A DNA stretch of 64,000 nucleotides from Progne subis subis (Eukaryota; Chordata; Aves; Passeriformes; Hirundinidae). Positions 36,128 through 50,073 of this stretch are shown in pieces. Each line of letters starts with the position of its first letter. Positions within the stretch are counted from its first letter, which is position 1. Below the pieces are notes generated by a model. That model saw only the letters and a list, made by a program, of their open reading frames with translations, was not told the origin of the DNA and ran no database searches. A program made the position numbers and the translations under genes. Location: the NCBI GenBank assembly GCA_022316685.1, contig JAKJHU010000084.1:2613001-2677000 (forward strand). The letters are read 5' to 3'.

Positions 36128-38699
36128 CGCACTAAAAAAAAAAAAATACAGTCAACACCAGATTACTAAAAACTCACCAGCAACCACCATGAGGGATCTG
36201 ATTAAAAGCAACAAGACATTTCCACTGATATTAGAACCTTGATGCTTTTCCTGTTGAAATAAAGAAGTATGCGCTTTACACTTTTAGGAGAGACTTGTTA
36301 AACCACTGCTTTTTCTGGGAGAGGGGCAGTCCCTAAAAGAGCTCAGGTCCAGGCCAGAGTGAGTGTTGACAGTTTGGAGATGCATCCTCCAGCCCTGGTG
36401 GGAAGAGGAGAGGAATTCAGGAGAACAAGGCTGTTTTTTCAGTGTGGTAATTATCCCTCAGGGTTCTCCTCTAAAGCAGTGGGTCTTGTTGATGAAGTGG
36501 CTGCAGTTTCTACATCAATTATTTTAGTCTGATTTGACATGATGGTCGTGACTGCCTAGGTGTAATGGATGCATCTTTAAATTATTTTATTAAGGCAGAG
36601 CAAGGGGAGTGAGCCTTCAGAACAGAGATGATGCTCAGACCTACCTAGTGCTTAAAGGGTACAAAATATTATATAATTCTCTGTTCCTGTACCTCAGGGC
36701 CTTTTACTGTGTCCCGCTCTATAAAGCACATCTTACTCTTAAACCATGAAGACAGAAATAAAATTAAATAGGAGAGCTTATTGCTTGCTTTTTTTTTTGT
36801 ACTTTAGAGGTGCCTGAGCTACCTTCCCATTATGGTAACTGCTGGAGATTATTCTTAGATATACAATAAAGTCATGTACTGAGAATTGAACCTGGCTTTT
36901 CTGTAGTCCTGTCTAGTGTCTCACATCACATCAGCCCGAGGTGCCACCACCAGCACTGCATTTTCAAAATCCCTTTGGAAATAAATCACAAAACAATCCT
37001 TTGGTTCTAGTAAGACCTGGAATTTTAAGACTTGAATGTCCAGTCTTCATTTTTTTGTTCTTTCACACACTGTTTTCCTTCCCAAACTACTTCATAATCT
37101 TCCCTGTGTGCCACCATGAAGGTAGAAATAACCACACTGAGATGAGTCCTAACTGCAATTATCTGTAATTGCACATTTGCAGGGTCTCACCTGCCTTTAG
37201 ACCCACTGATTTATCCTAACAGCTCAACAACAAAAAGCCCCACAGTCCATTGACGGGTTATTCCCTAGAAAATCCTTTAAAGATATCCACAAATGAGATG
37301 ACAGACCCTGCCATCTCCCTCCATCTCCGGCTCCATCAATGAATGATGAATAAATACACAGCAGCAATTCACCTCTCTGCTCAAAAATCCAGCATGGAAC
37401 TATTCCACCCCACCCCAGGAAACTGCTTCAACACTACTTTGAATATACACTCTCCAGTTATGCTATGAGCTTCCAGCTTCCACCTGGAGACCTTTCCTCG
37501 TATCCTGGTAAGCTTGGCCAAACAGCATGTTTGGGCTAAATTCCTCCCACAGAGGAAAAGGAATGCAGCTGCAAGCTGGAGAGGGGTGGCTGGATGTCCC
37601 TGGACATCTCTGCATCCACACAGAGCCCACAACCCGTCCCCACCTCGCTTCCAAGGCATTTTTCATCCAAAGAGCTATAGCAGGAGCTACTTTATGTGCC
37701 ACTGAGGATAAACTTAACACAGAACAACTGAGCTATGAAGAAGCCAAGGGGCTGAGATGCTGGGGACCTGCTGCTAATGTGTCAGCAAGGAAACATTTGC
37801 CATATGCATGTCTGCTGCTGCTGCTGCACAATTAGGGGATGCAGCAGTTTCAAGGGGCCTCCTCTTTTTGCAGAGGAGCTAGAGAAATAAGAAATCTTTC
37901 TTCACTAACCTGATAACACTTAAATGACAGAATAAATGCAGAGATACTGCTCAGAACCACAGGGGGATGACTCATTCAGGCTGCTGAGGAGCGATCTCAT
38001 TCCATGCACGACTGCCTCCTCCATGGCTAAACCGGCAGCTGCAGCCTTGCTAAAAATCAGCAGGTAAAATTCAGGATAAGAGCTAACAAAACAGCTCACT
38101 TCACTCTTAGTTCTTCTGAACAACTGCATAAGGTTCAGTATTTCTACTGTTTTGGTTTTTTTTCTATGATTTCCTAACTGTAGTCCCATGGAAATGACAC
38201 AAGCAGGAACAAAAGGGATGCACACTGCAATCTGTGTTCCCAAAATGACACTACTGACTGCTCCCTCCTGCTTTGCAGGATAACTCCTCAGCATCAAGGA
38301 GAACACAGGATTCTTGGTGCTGAAGGACCTGGTACCTGAATGTTTGTGCTGGTATGGTTTGATCCAAGAGCCCTGTGCCATATGCTATTCAATCTCGTAC
38401 CCTATCGCACAGGTTATCCCTGAGAATCCCCAGCTGGGAGGGAAGCCAAGAAAGCAGGCTGTGCTCTGAGCAGCAGAGCTTCAGAAACCTCCAGCCCAGA
38501 ACAGGGAGCTGGAAAAACACAGAGGAGAGAGGAATTGGGTTCTGCTCCCATAAAACCTGTTGTGATGCATGCCCTACTTTCATCCCACCTCCCCATGCAG
38601 TACTCAGACATGGGAGCTTCTGGACATCCCTGACAGAGGCAAAAACATTTCCTTCAGCACAGATTTAGGAGTTCACTCCAGTCCCAGATTTGGGCAGTA

Positions 38700-38793
38700 G
38701 CTTTCTCCTTTTTTTTCTTCCTTTTTTTTTTTTTTTTTTCTCCTTCCCATTTTATTTTTATTTTATTTTTTATTTTAAAAAAAGTCTTAGAAC
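38700..38793. repeat. T-rich low-complexity tract
   Basis: Uninterrupted T runs up to about 18 bases are followed by TTTTA units and an A run. Confidence 0.9.
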
Positions 38794-40902
38794 ATCAGCA
38801 GTTACAGTTCCATCTACATGATGAGATGTTGAATGGATTCATCCACAACCAAGCCTGGATACTCACAAAATAACATCTAAACCATGTTTCAGCCTATGAT
38901 ATAAATAAATGAGCAGCAGACTAGCCAAAATCAAATGCAGTATTTTCAGTTCATGTTAACATCGTTATAACTCAAACACAACCCGCCAGGGCAGAGCTGG
39001 ATCAGTGGCACTGAAGCAGGGAGGGCTGCAGATCTCTCCTCCCAGAGATGAGAAGGAGCAGGCAAGTCAGCAACAGACCTCATTAGGATTTAAAACACAG
39101 AAACCAGCTTCTGTCTTTTTTGCAACTACCTACATCTCATTCCAGCTGGTAGCATCCTGTCTCTGTATTTTGACTTAATGTTACATTTCCCAAAAGTGAA
39201 CAGGATAATTGTCTGTGTATAGGGAGCTGGGTCCTATTCTCCATTTCATGCACCTGTATAGTGCTCTTCAGCTTTGAGCCCAGTTTAAGCACCTGCTTGA
39301 ACTCAAAAACCACCATTTAAAACCAATAGTGTATAAAGCACAACCTTCTATTTCATGGTGTAAACTTTTCCTGGATAACACCTGAATTGATTTAAACCAA
39401 ATACCATGCAGAATAGTAATGAAGCAATTTTTGGTATATAAAGAGGTTTAGGTGAGAGCACTCACACCTCACCCATGAATCCCAGATCAGCAAAATCCAT
39501 GCAGACCTGAAGCAAAGGGACACAGCATCCTTTTGGAAAAGTCTGTTAGATGTTGGGTTAGATTCAGCACCAATCCATGCAAACACCACGCCAGAGCTTC
39601 CCACATGCACAGCATGGATGCAGGGACTGCAGAAGGCATTAAATAACGTAAGCCATCCTTGCTAAGCGTGTGCGTGCCTTCACGTCTCTGCAGGAACAGT
39701 GAAGAGTATAAACTCATTTGTGCTGTCCACCACCAGAAACTGAAACTGGAGCTGACCTGGCAGCCAGGAACCACCCAAAACAATTTTGAGTCCTGCTTCC
39801 AACTCCCTTTAGGCAGCACACAGAATGTAACCCGTTGAGGAAGGAGCAGGGAATTGATCACACGGCAGTCCAGCTGTGGGACTGGGAAGCTTCTGGATGC
39901 AGGGAGATGAACTGCTGGTACATGGTCCTGCAGCTGTGAAAGGTTTATCACTGAGCAGGGGCAGGCTGGAGGAAATAATCCTGAAAGCACAGGACAAACG
40001 GAGCGTTCTCCCACGCCCCCTCACAGCCGCCCGGCCAGACCACACTGGCATTTTCCTGCCAAATCGACACATGAATAAAAAGGGAGGAAAAGCCCAGCTG
40101 GAAACAGCCTCACAGCAGTCAAAGCAAGGAGAAAACTCATATAAAGCAGGGAAAAAATACACATTCTGCTCAGCTGTAGGAGCAGAGAAAAAATGTATTA
40201 TAAATAATTGAAAAGGCTTCCAAAGACCATTGAATACAATCAGTAGGAATTGAAATGTAACAGGATTTTTAAAAATAATTGTACTTCAGAACAATATAAA
40301 TGGCTATAGGATCATAATTCATGTGGAAAACCCAGGTCAAAATAGGCCAGAGCAGGCATCCAAACACACTAAAGCTCTGCAGATATTCCTGCCATTTTCG
40401 AATGAAGAGAAAACTGATGGGGAGAAGAGTTAATGCAACACTGTTCAATTTGTGAGAGTGGGACAAAATAATACAAGGCCCCTGAAGAAATCAGAAATAT
40501 GGATTGCAAAAGACTGAGACAACTTTGAAAAGCAAGGACAACAATCTGTTAGGCTGGCCTTGAGGAGGGACTGAGCAGGGACTGGCTCTGAGAGCGTAAA
40601 TGCATCCCCCAGGCTGGCCCTCACCAGGATCCTCACTCACACCTCAGAGCAGAGGACAACATCCATAGGCAAGTGAAAATTCACCCACCATACTGCTCTC
40701 ATCATCTTGAGGACAATACTGTCTCCAAAGTATTTTCCAAGTTCTTCCACTGTACTCCAAGCAGATCTCCTTTTTCATTGGGATCAACTGAGCTGACCCT
40801 TTAGCAGTTGAGCTCTCCTTCTGCCCACAAGGATTCTCATTACAATTAGTTTATTATTCAGATACTTCTTTTTCCAACTCCATGTCCAAGCATCAAGGCC
40901 TT

Positions 40903-40936
40903 AGTTATTACACAGTGTCAGTTATTACACAGTGTC
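40903..40936. repeat. 17-bp tandem duplication
   Basis: AGTTATTACACAGTGTC is present twice in direct succession with no mismatch. Confidence 0.92.
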
Positions 40937-41110
40937 ACTAGGTAAGGGGCCAAGGAACATGTACCTCTGTGAACTACCCACACAGCCACGAAGAATTGCT
41001 AACGCCTTCAACAGCCTTCAAACTTTATGTACTTTGGCCTGCTGGTAACTTTTGGCAGAAACTACATGAAAACCATCACATTTCAATGGTGCTTATACTT
41101 AACTGTCCAT

Positions 41111-41238
41111 AGCCAGGCTGGTTGGGGTTCTGAGCAACGTGGTCTAGTGGAAGGTGTCCCTGCCCATGGCAGGGCATGGAATGAGATGAGCTTTAAGGTC
41201 CATCCCAACATAAACCGTTCTGGGATTCTAGGATTCAA
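41111..41238 (+). mobile_element. CR1 LINE 3' fragment
   Basis: Sense CR1: AGCCAGGCTGGTTGGGGTTC, GTGGAAGGTGTCCCTGCC, CTTTAAGGTCCATCCCAAC and the terminal TTCTGGGATTCTAGGATTC. Confidence 0.9.
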
Positions 41239-42720
41239 CAGCACAGCATCAGCTCAGATTTTTCGAAAGCCTCTCTAAAAAGGTTGTCAAGGTTTTATGA
41301 TGTTCCAGAGGGACTTGTCTCTGAAGTTTTTCTAACCCTGTCACGTTAATTAATTTGAGAAGTGATGCGGTGCTGCTTAAATTCCATTTATATTTTGTTC
41401 CTTCTTTTGTTTTGTTGTTATTTCCCTCCTGGTGTCCAGCAAGGACTAACTGCAGTAACTTGAGGTCTCCATGTCCAGCTCTGCAGGTCCAGCAGGACCA
41501 TTCTCCACTGTCCAGGGTCCATGATTCCCCGTGACAGAGGCACTTGGACACAGCTGCATCCCATGTTAAAAGGCAGCCATCCAGCAGCTGGACACTGTTG
41601 AGCTCAAAGGCTCTTTTACTCCCACATTTAGCTTTCTGCACATGAAAATAGCAGCTGCTTTCCTGAGAGTCAATTCTGCAGTATCTTTATGGGCTTTCTC
41701 TCCCCCTTTTAGGGTCAAGTGTGAGCAGGTTCCTTTTTAAAATTAGAAAAAGAGAAGTTTATGAAGGCTGAATCAGGCTGGCTCTCTCAGATACACTTTT
41801 ATTATGTTAGGAAAGAAATACTGAGATGAAATTCAAAAAACATTGAATTGGATATTAAAAAGAAGAAGGAAAAAAAAAAAGGAAAATGTGAGAGCCAATT
41901 GTGGAATGTGGTGGCACCACACAAACCCAGCTCTGAAACAGTGCAGCTACAGGTATAAACCAGTGCCTATGCAAGGTCCTGCAGACTGCACACCTCCCTC
42001 CTAAACCCATGCCTGGGATGGTCATGGCTGCACAAGGAGCCCATAGCTGGAAGCTGATTCCATGTACTTTGTAAGAAAAACCATTTAACTGAGTCCAGTT
42101 CCCTAGAACAGCATTTAACTCAAAACAACACAACTCTAAATGCTGCATCATTTATCATTTATAGCACCTGTAAATCATCTGCTGCCAGAAGACTGATAAA
42201 CCCAGGCTCAGAAAAATCAGCATCCAGAGCAATATGCACCAAAACAGCATAAATCCTTCAGTCACTATTAATGTATTCTTCCATCCCCATGTTATATGCA
42301 AATTCTGTGCAACTGAACTATAATGCTGTAGCTGAGCACTTAGCAATTTTATTTTAAACAGACTATTTAAAGATGCCTTTATCCCACTGTAAAAAAAAAC
42401 AAACCTCAGGACAGCAATGGCAGAGAAGCATCCACCCCAGAAATGATAACCAGATTCCTCTCTCTTGACTTTCTTTCTCTTCAGTTGTATGTTTTATAAT
42501 TAAAAATTACATGACAGAGAGACACTATTTTCTCATTTCCAGTGAATCATTTAATACATATGCCAACGCTCATAAAAAACCCTTAATGCATCCAGGTGAA
42601 GTTGACCTCCTTAAAACTCCAAAGGCTAAATCCAGAACATCAGTGTGAGAGCTTGAAGCTAAAAATGAGCAAGGACAGAACTACTATGACTGGTTCATCA
42701 AGAGTGACCAGTTTCTATTC

Positions 42721-42838
42721 AAGGCCAGTTGGAAGGGGCTTGAAGCAATCTGGGCTAGTGGAAGATGTCCCTCCCATGGCAGCAGGTAGAACAAGATGGG
42801 GTCCCTCCCAACTCAAACCATTCTAGGATTTTATGACA
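42721..42838 (+). mobile_element. CR1 LINE 3' fragment
   Basis: Sense CR1: AAGGCCAGTTGGAAGGGGCT, AGTGGAAGATGTCCCTCCCA, CCCAACTCAAACCATTCTAG and a final ATTTTATGA in place of ATTCTATGA. It has small deletions. Confidence 0.87.
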
Positions 42839-45800
42839 GGTTTTAAAAGATGCTGAAATAAAACCTAAAAATTTTATGTTTTCCTTACCTTTTTTTTTTC
42901 TCTTACTTCCCCTTGGCTAAAATAGAAGCAAAGTCTAAGTGCTCAGATTTACTAAAAATGCTGTTAAGTTCTAAACCAACAATAAACAAATCAGGACATT
43001 CTGCCCAGAAATCATTTCACTTCGCTTTCTGATAGGCAGCTTTCTGTAATGCAACATTCCCTCATCTCCTTACTTTGCTGTGTGGTAACACCTGAGTCCT
43101 TCCTATTTATGACACCACCATCACCACCACTGGAATGGCTTTTTCAACACAGCCAGACCCAGTGCTTGGCTGGAAACCTGCCACTGGAACTCACAAGGAA
43201 TCCAAGCAGCACAAGAAGCAGTTTTGATAAGGATTTCACTGAAATCAGCTTTGTGTTGCACCAGTATCATTCTGCCTCCTCACAGAGGGATTGCGGGAAG
43301 TGACTGCTTACTGAGATGGAAGAGACCCTCTAAAGTCCACCAAAACACCAGGGAAGGAGAGAAATGCCATGGGAAGAAGGGAAGAAGTTGCCTAGCAACT
43401 CTCTTATTCTGATGGCCAGTCGGGTGAATGAAGCTGAAAGGATAAAGGTAAAAGAATTAATCACAGAAACTTTGTCTTCTCCAAGGTCCTCAGCTGACCT
43501 GAGTCCCATTACTCAGATGGTTTTCGATGGGCTAAGCCAGCCTGTGCCAGCTGCGGATGCACGGCAAAAATAACAGGAAACAGCAGCTACCCAATGAAGA
43601 AATAAAGCAGCAGAAACCTTGGGAAGGCAGGCTTGATCACCTTCAGGATGTACACAAAGCAGCCACTTGGATTTCCATACCCAAATGCCAACAACTTCCT
43701 CCCAAGAAGCACAGAAAGTGCATCAGAGATCAAACTTTAAATACAGCCAAGATGCCAAATCAGGACCAGCAATTCCTGGGGCATTTGCCAGCCAACACCA
43801 GCTGGAACGGAGGCTGTGACCCAAACAGCTCAGGTTAATCCTGTCTTTTAAGGCAATAAAAGGAGCTTGTACAGGCCTCTGAAATCAGAGAACAAATGAT
43901 AATGTTAAGTCAAAATGTGACAGGAGGAATGATGTGGGCGCTCACAGATCCCAGGGCTTAAAGCTGGGTTTTTCAGCAGCTTCAGCCAGGGTAATATACA
44001 GATCCCCCAGCTGAGATCCAATAGAACAAGGGAGTTACTAGATGCAAATAAGTGTTTCTGTAGGTACAGTGGTTTAAAGAGAAAAATAAAAGTATTGCTC
44101 TTTGCTATTATTTGACATAGAAGATCAATCTGCATGTGACTAGTGCATTTCAGTCAATAACGTAACTGATAAAAGTGTAATGGAATTAATCTTCATTTGG
44201 GGTTGTTTAAGTGCCTTATGGGGGGAGGAGGAAAGGATCTGATTTTATATAAGCCAAAGTACAGCCTCAGAGAGGGACATTAAAAAATCTCTTAATCAGT
44301 GTATAAAAGCCAAGACCGGTATTTCAGAGCACAGCAGACTTATTCATAAGGAGAGGAGTAGTAATCCAATTTTACATGATAAAATCCAAAACTTTTGTAT
44401 TTTCACCATGGCACTTAGCTTCCCCCTCAATGGTTTGAGAATGAAAAGCCAGCCCAGGCTGGCAATTCCCCCCTGAGTCCCCAGGACTTCTTTCTCTCCC
44501 TGCAAGCCGCCGCACACCGTCTCAGAATACCAATGACATGGGATGGGACAACTGGGAACCAAACCAAGGGGCTCCAGAATAGGCCAGCACAGTGCTGCCA
44601 TAAGTTCTGTTTATTTTAGCAAATCTAACTAAAGACATGAGGTAAATACATTGCCCTGGTCACTTCTCACCCACTGCACAGTGAGGAGTAAAAGGGTGCA
44701 TTAAAGGCAGAGCTTGAGGTGCATGGTGTGCCCCTGACACTTCCGTGCTCCCCACTTAGCAAGAACATGGTTGATTGATTGATATAAAGCCTTAAAGGAT
44801 GGATTTACTCACACTTACCTGGGAAAAATATTCCATTTTCCATCCAAGCCAGCTAGAGTGGGAAACACCCTGGAAAGATCTTGAAAATTACAGATTGATT
44901 GGCCTTACAAGTTGTTTGAAATCAGAATTAATGATAGTGTTTGAAAGCAACTAGTGGAAGATGTTACATCAAGAAATTTTAAGCTTCAGTCAGGGAAGTG
45001 AGTGAGCTTTGTTTTGTGGGATAAAGAAAATGTCATGTTACTTGAACGTTCAAAAGCCAGGGACAGTAATTTGAAGGAGCTTTATTGGAGACATTTGGGA
45101 AGTGGCTTAGGAAGGAACCTCAGAATGTTACCTGGCCTGCCAGAGGGAAAAGAAGAGGGAAATCTTCACAAGAGCAAGTTGATCCTCAAGAGGTGAATGT
45201 CACTGAATGTCCACGGAAGAGAAGAACACCTCCAGAATGCTCCAGAGCCAGAGCCTAACCTGGGACAGGTGAGCAGTCTTACAGCCTCCCTGCCTCTGTT
45301 TAGTCCTCATCCATCCTACTTGGTAATCAACCAAAGTGACAAAAAAACACCCCAAAACCCCACACCAGTATTCGTTCTTGAATACAGATGTGGGCTAAAA
45401 CACATTTCCTGCAAGGAGTGGTCAAGGAAGAACGACACGTGATGGGTGGTACTAAACTGCAAATTCATGAAGACTAGAGAAAATGGCAAAATCCAACGCA
45501 GCCAGAGAACAACCAGACAATTAAGCTGCCTGAACTTGAAATAAACTTATTCTGACAAGCACAAGTTAACACAGATTAGAAGCAATAATGTGATGCGGGC
45601 TTTACTGTAGACAACTCAATGACAATGTTTCACAGGGATTCAGAAAACTCCATGAAAACTGGACAAAAAGCAACACATAAAGCTAGATCAGCACTGTGAT
45701 ATTTCTTGCCTTCATTTCATAGCATAGGATATTCTAAATACTGAGTTAAAATACTTTTTAAAAACTACATCAAAGTATTAGTAATGATTTGTATAGCAAG

Positions 45801-46947
45801 ATGAGCTGTTACAGATACTCACATTTTATTTTGGTGATCGGGATTATATCTCACAATCATCCCCACACGAATTTCATCTACGCACATCAACAGTGAACTT
45901 GTCTCACCAGCAGAAGGCTTCACCCTGATAGACTGTAATTCAGTAGATCTCTCACAAATTCTAAATAGCCCTCTTGAAGGCACAGCACCATTTCACAGCA
46001 AGTTCTAGTCACAATAAACACTCTGGAGAGGTGTCATGATGTGGCATCCTAACATGTCAGGCAATTCTTGCAGATTATGCCTGTCTCATACAATCTCTGG
46101 TGAAAGCCCCTCACTGCTGGGAACTATTAGCAGACCCATGAGCAGCAGCTCCTCTTCCCTAATTTCTACCAACCATGGGATGTTGTTCATCCAGATTAAA
46201 TTTTCATGCTCAGCATGAAATTCCCTATGCAGGCCTTGATGCATTCCCTAAGAGGGAAGCATTTGTATTCCTGAGCAGCATCACAGTCAGCTTATGCTCC
46301 CAGACAGCTCCTTGCCAACAGCCCTTCATTAAGTCTTCAACTCAACCAAAGCACACCATTCCATGAGCTGCCCTATCAATGGATGTTTTCCCTGTAAAGC
46401 AGCATCGTATTTTGTACGAGGAGGCTCAGTCAAAATAGCAGAGCAAGGAGAGCTGAAAAACAATCCTGACTGGCACATTTCCTCCCACTTCCCAGACTGA
46501 GGGCAATGCACTCTTCCCACTTGGATCATTTCCTGTTGGTCCCACACACCGAGTCCACACATTTTCACTCATCTCACCGAGTTACTTGAATTTCCTTTTT
46601 TCAAGGAGTATTTTGGACTGCTTTTTTAGCCTAGAAAACCTCTGGAGTAAAACCTTACATGAGCTTTTTTTTCTCTCCTTAGACATTTTATGAAAGTTCA
46701 TTAGACGTTTCCAACAAATTACTGCTGGCTAGAGGGAAAAGCCCAGCCACCCTCAATACCTTCTTGGTTCAGAGAGCAAAATCTGTATCTTCCAACTCCC
46801 CAAGGTAAATGAGGCAAATCTAGGACAAGTCATGAATGAGCAAGTGAGCAGAAGCTATGGGTACCTGTGAATATGTGTTGAACGTGTCTCCCCTTACATC
46901 TTCCCCTCTGGCATGAAAATGTCACAAAGATCTATCTGTCTTTACAG

Positions 46948-46991
46948 ATATATAAAAAGTATGTATATACACACACACACATATATATAAA
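46948..46991. repeat. (TA)n/(CA)n microsatellite
   Basis: TATATAAAAAGTATG, then a short (AC)n run and (AT)n. It directly abuts the left end of the LTR at 46992. Confidence 0.85.
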
Positions 46992-47279
46992 TGTTGCCAT
47001 ATTCTGTTAGCTTTTTAATGTTTACATTCTAGAGTCTAGAGTTTATCATGCTTGTACCATAAACAATCATTTTTTGCATTCCTTTCTGACGAGGAACACT
47101 GATGGACTTCTAGCCTGGCCAGTGGGATGGAGAGGGGGTAACCTTGCTCTCCAATCCCTGGTCATTGTTCAGAATCTATATAAGCAAGGTCTTGGTAAAT
47201 AATAAAGCTTTTCTTCAGCCTTCTTCTTGGAGTCAAAAGTGTGCGAGTATTCATTTTCTCTTTGTGTCCTCTAGCGACA
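46992..47279 (+). mobile_element. Probable solo LTR, 288 bp
   Basis: The segment begins TGTTGC and ends GCGACA, a 5-of-6 inverted terminal repeat with TG...CA ends. It is flanked by TAAA on both sides (46988-46991 and 47280-47283), a 4-bp duplication as made by gammaretrovirus-like ERVs. Inside is CTATATAAG (TATA box, 47176-47184), then AATAAA at 47201-47206, and a T-rich U5. The flanks are AT-rich, which weakens the duplication evidence. No internal region follows. Confidence 0.6.
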
Positions 47280-50041
47280 TAAAAATATGTGTATGTATAT
47301 CCTATAAAGCAAAACAAAGCATCTAGAAGGCACCAATACACACATCTTTGCATTTCAAAACCAGGATTCCCAAAAATGCCAGTCCTTACCTCTTCCTCCT
47401 CCTCCCATGGTGCCAGGCTCTCTCAGCTCAAACAGATCTAAGATCATTTTGTGCTAGAGCTTCTGCCAGCTGGTTTCCACGACAGAAAACATCTCCCATT
47501 GTCTTAAATATCAAAACTGCTTTCCAAAGAGGCTGCAAGGCAAGCTTTAAAACTACTTTCCAGTTAATTATCCCAGCACTGGCTTTTAAAATATTTTCCA
47601 AAACTGTTGCAAATACTTCCCATGATTATAAAAGCTGCATTTATTTATTGCCTTTAACCTAAACCTCATGTGGTCTTGATTAATATTAATCCAAATGAGA
47701 ACTCCCCCTCTAAATAACAACACTATGGAACTCCTAAATTAAAGTAGTATATTCTGTGACTCCTCCAAGAAGCTGGGAAGAACTGCCTACAGGAGAGGAA
47801 GGGCCCATAACCCTTGTGACACATGCATGTCAAGCTCCCCAAGACGAGGCGCTCACAACTCCAGATGAATTTTCAGTAATCCTGGGAAGTTTCATTTCTG
47901 GCAGAAACAGCCCCAGCCTTCAGATTACGTAATTTCTCCTCGATGCCAAGCAACAGCCAGCAGCGTCTGCTGAGCTGTGTTCTGATGGTTCAGGTTAAGA
48001 ACAAGCCGTGAAAACACAGCACAATTCCAGATGCCAAGCAAAGAAATGGCTGCATCCTACTGGGGGTCTGCTCTCCATGTCTTTCCAAACATGAGATGAC
48101 ACATATAAAGCACTGTTAAGACTTTCAGTGTCTGGCTGAGCAAGCACCACAGGGAAGGGTCTTGCAACAGAGCAAACATCACTGGTTGCAACAAATAATC
48201 ATTCAGGTTTTAATTAAAACACAGCTCTCCAGGAGCACCAGTTTGGTATCTGCTATGAAAGTACATCACTTGGAAATTGTTCTGTTTGGGGTGGGGTTGG
48301 GGTTTTTCACTAAAAACAATGCATTTGTTGTACACTGACAATATTCTTATTATGCAAAACAAAGCTTTATACTACAAACAACTTTACTGTACACTACACT
48401 GTACACTACTAAAAACTTTAAAGCAGGAGACAAGGACAAAGTATAAATGCTGACAACCCTACAGTGAAGACAGTGTCAGAAACCTTCAGATGCTAATAAT
48501 ATCCTTTCTTAATTGTAGGCTTCTATTGTTAGAGCTTCACACTATGAAGATGGGAAACAACACACATGAAAAATAAAAAAAAATTTAAAAATTGCTCATG
48601 CCATTCATAAGCATGATCCATCCTATCCCCTGCAGAAGACAAACCAAGAAACAGATAATTCTATCAAAACAGCAGGAGAATGGTACAACTTTAAATCATT
48701 AAAAAAGTTATTAAGTCTTCTGCTTGTTTGTTTTTACCCCTGCTTTAAATTTTACTCTCATCTGCTGAGCAGAATCTTGTTTTCTTGCTTTAGATAACAA
48801 AGGCACATTTGGGAGTTTGATAGGATGCTCCCACATGACCTCTCTCCACAACAAAAATTTTTGTCTCTGAGTGCACATATTTTACAACTCTGTATTCCTT
48901 TGCTTTAGTCCCTGCCAAAAACAGCCATTCTGAAGAATGATGAAATATTCACCAAGGGCCTCCTTGATTCATAGCCTGCAGCTGCTCAGGCTGTAAGGCC
49001 CTGGTAGAGGTGAACTATTTACAAAATTGGGGTTTGACAACCACAGCTGTCCAAGGAACTTGTCTCATTTCACCAGGTACAGCACCAGTGAGTGTCTGAC
49101 AAAGGATGCTGATTTGGGCAGTAAAGACGAAGAGTGACTGTACCATTGAATGAGACCAAATTAAAACTCTTGTGTAGCCAAACCTACCTGGCTTATCCCT
49201 CACACAGTCACCCCAGGAGAAAGGAGGCAGCCTGGCATCACAACCCTGCCACAGCTGACCACATCCACGCTGCTTCTGAAGCTCTTGAAGGACTTGCGAC
49301 AACACTGCATGATGTTTTTGATAATCCTTTGAGATAGTTCCTATTCTTTATTTGACCACTTCTTTAGGCTGATGCCATTTTATTGTTAAGGTTTAAATTT
49401 ATAACATTCTGGCCTGAGAGAAGCCACAGCTCACCCAGACCGCTGAACCCTGACTCCACTAAACAGGATTCCTGTGTTGCTCAGGATTGTCACCAGAAGA
49501 GATGCTACAAGCACACTTCAGTATCTATACTGTCAATACTAATTTTAGACTGTAAATGGATGATACAAATCAGTCTTTCTTTTACATACAGATGTTGCTG
49601 GCCTACAGAACATCTATCTTCTTCTAAATATCACAAATATCTCTTATCATTTCACCTTTGAGCTTTTTCCTTCCACCTGAAAATCCCCTTCTGGTGTCTC
49701 TGCAACCTTTCTCACTGTAGCTTTCCTCAGGATCAGCCTGTTCTAGAAACATCCTTACAGGTGAGACCAACCACACCTACCCCAGCATGAGTTATTATGT
49801 GGTTATTATTGCATGGGCAAGAGAATCATTCCACCAGGACTGAAACATTCGCCAGGCACTGTCTTGTATTACCCATAAAGATGTTTCACCCAAGGTGAAG
49901 AAGAACTTTGTCTTTCTCAGAGACCCTCTGCTCCAAGCTTGTGACATGAGGCTGATGTGGCAATGCCACCTGAATGCAGCTGACTGTTGCTGACCCCATC
50001 AACAGCTGCATCATAAATACTTGGCATTAAAAAAGGACAGG

Positions 50042-50073
50042 TGGAATGTTCAAACCTTGGAATGTTCAAACCT
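50042..50073. repeat. 16-bp tandem duplication
   Basis: TGGAATGTTCAAACCT is present twice in direct succession with no mismatch. Confidence 0.92.

Noticed and set aside
36561..36927. Possible LTR: TGTAATGG start, ACAATAAAG signal, CTCACA end
   Set aside because: No flanking duplication, no clear TATA at the right distance and no inverted ends; too weak to call.
37920..38381. 153-codon minus-strand open frame
   Set aside because: No recognisable protein and no splice sites matching the frame.
39487..40014. 175-codon minus-strand open frame
   Set aside because: No recognisable domain, overlapped by other chance frames, and no exon boundaries.
43364..43573. Protein-like frame with VNEAERIKVKELITETL
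   Set aside because: No matching family and no clear splice sites; 70 codons is within chance.
45002..45271. Possible exon ending at GGGACAG followed by GTGAGC
   Set aside because: The donor is good, but the frames on either side of 45196 change and no acceptor or family can be supported.
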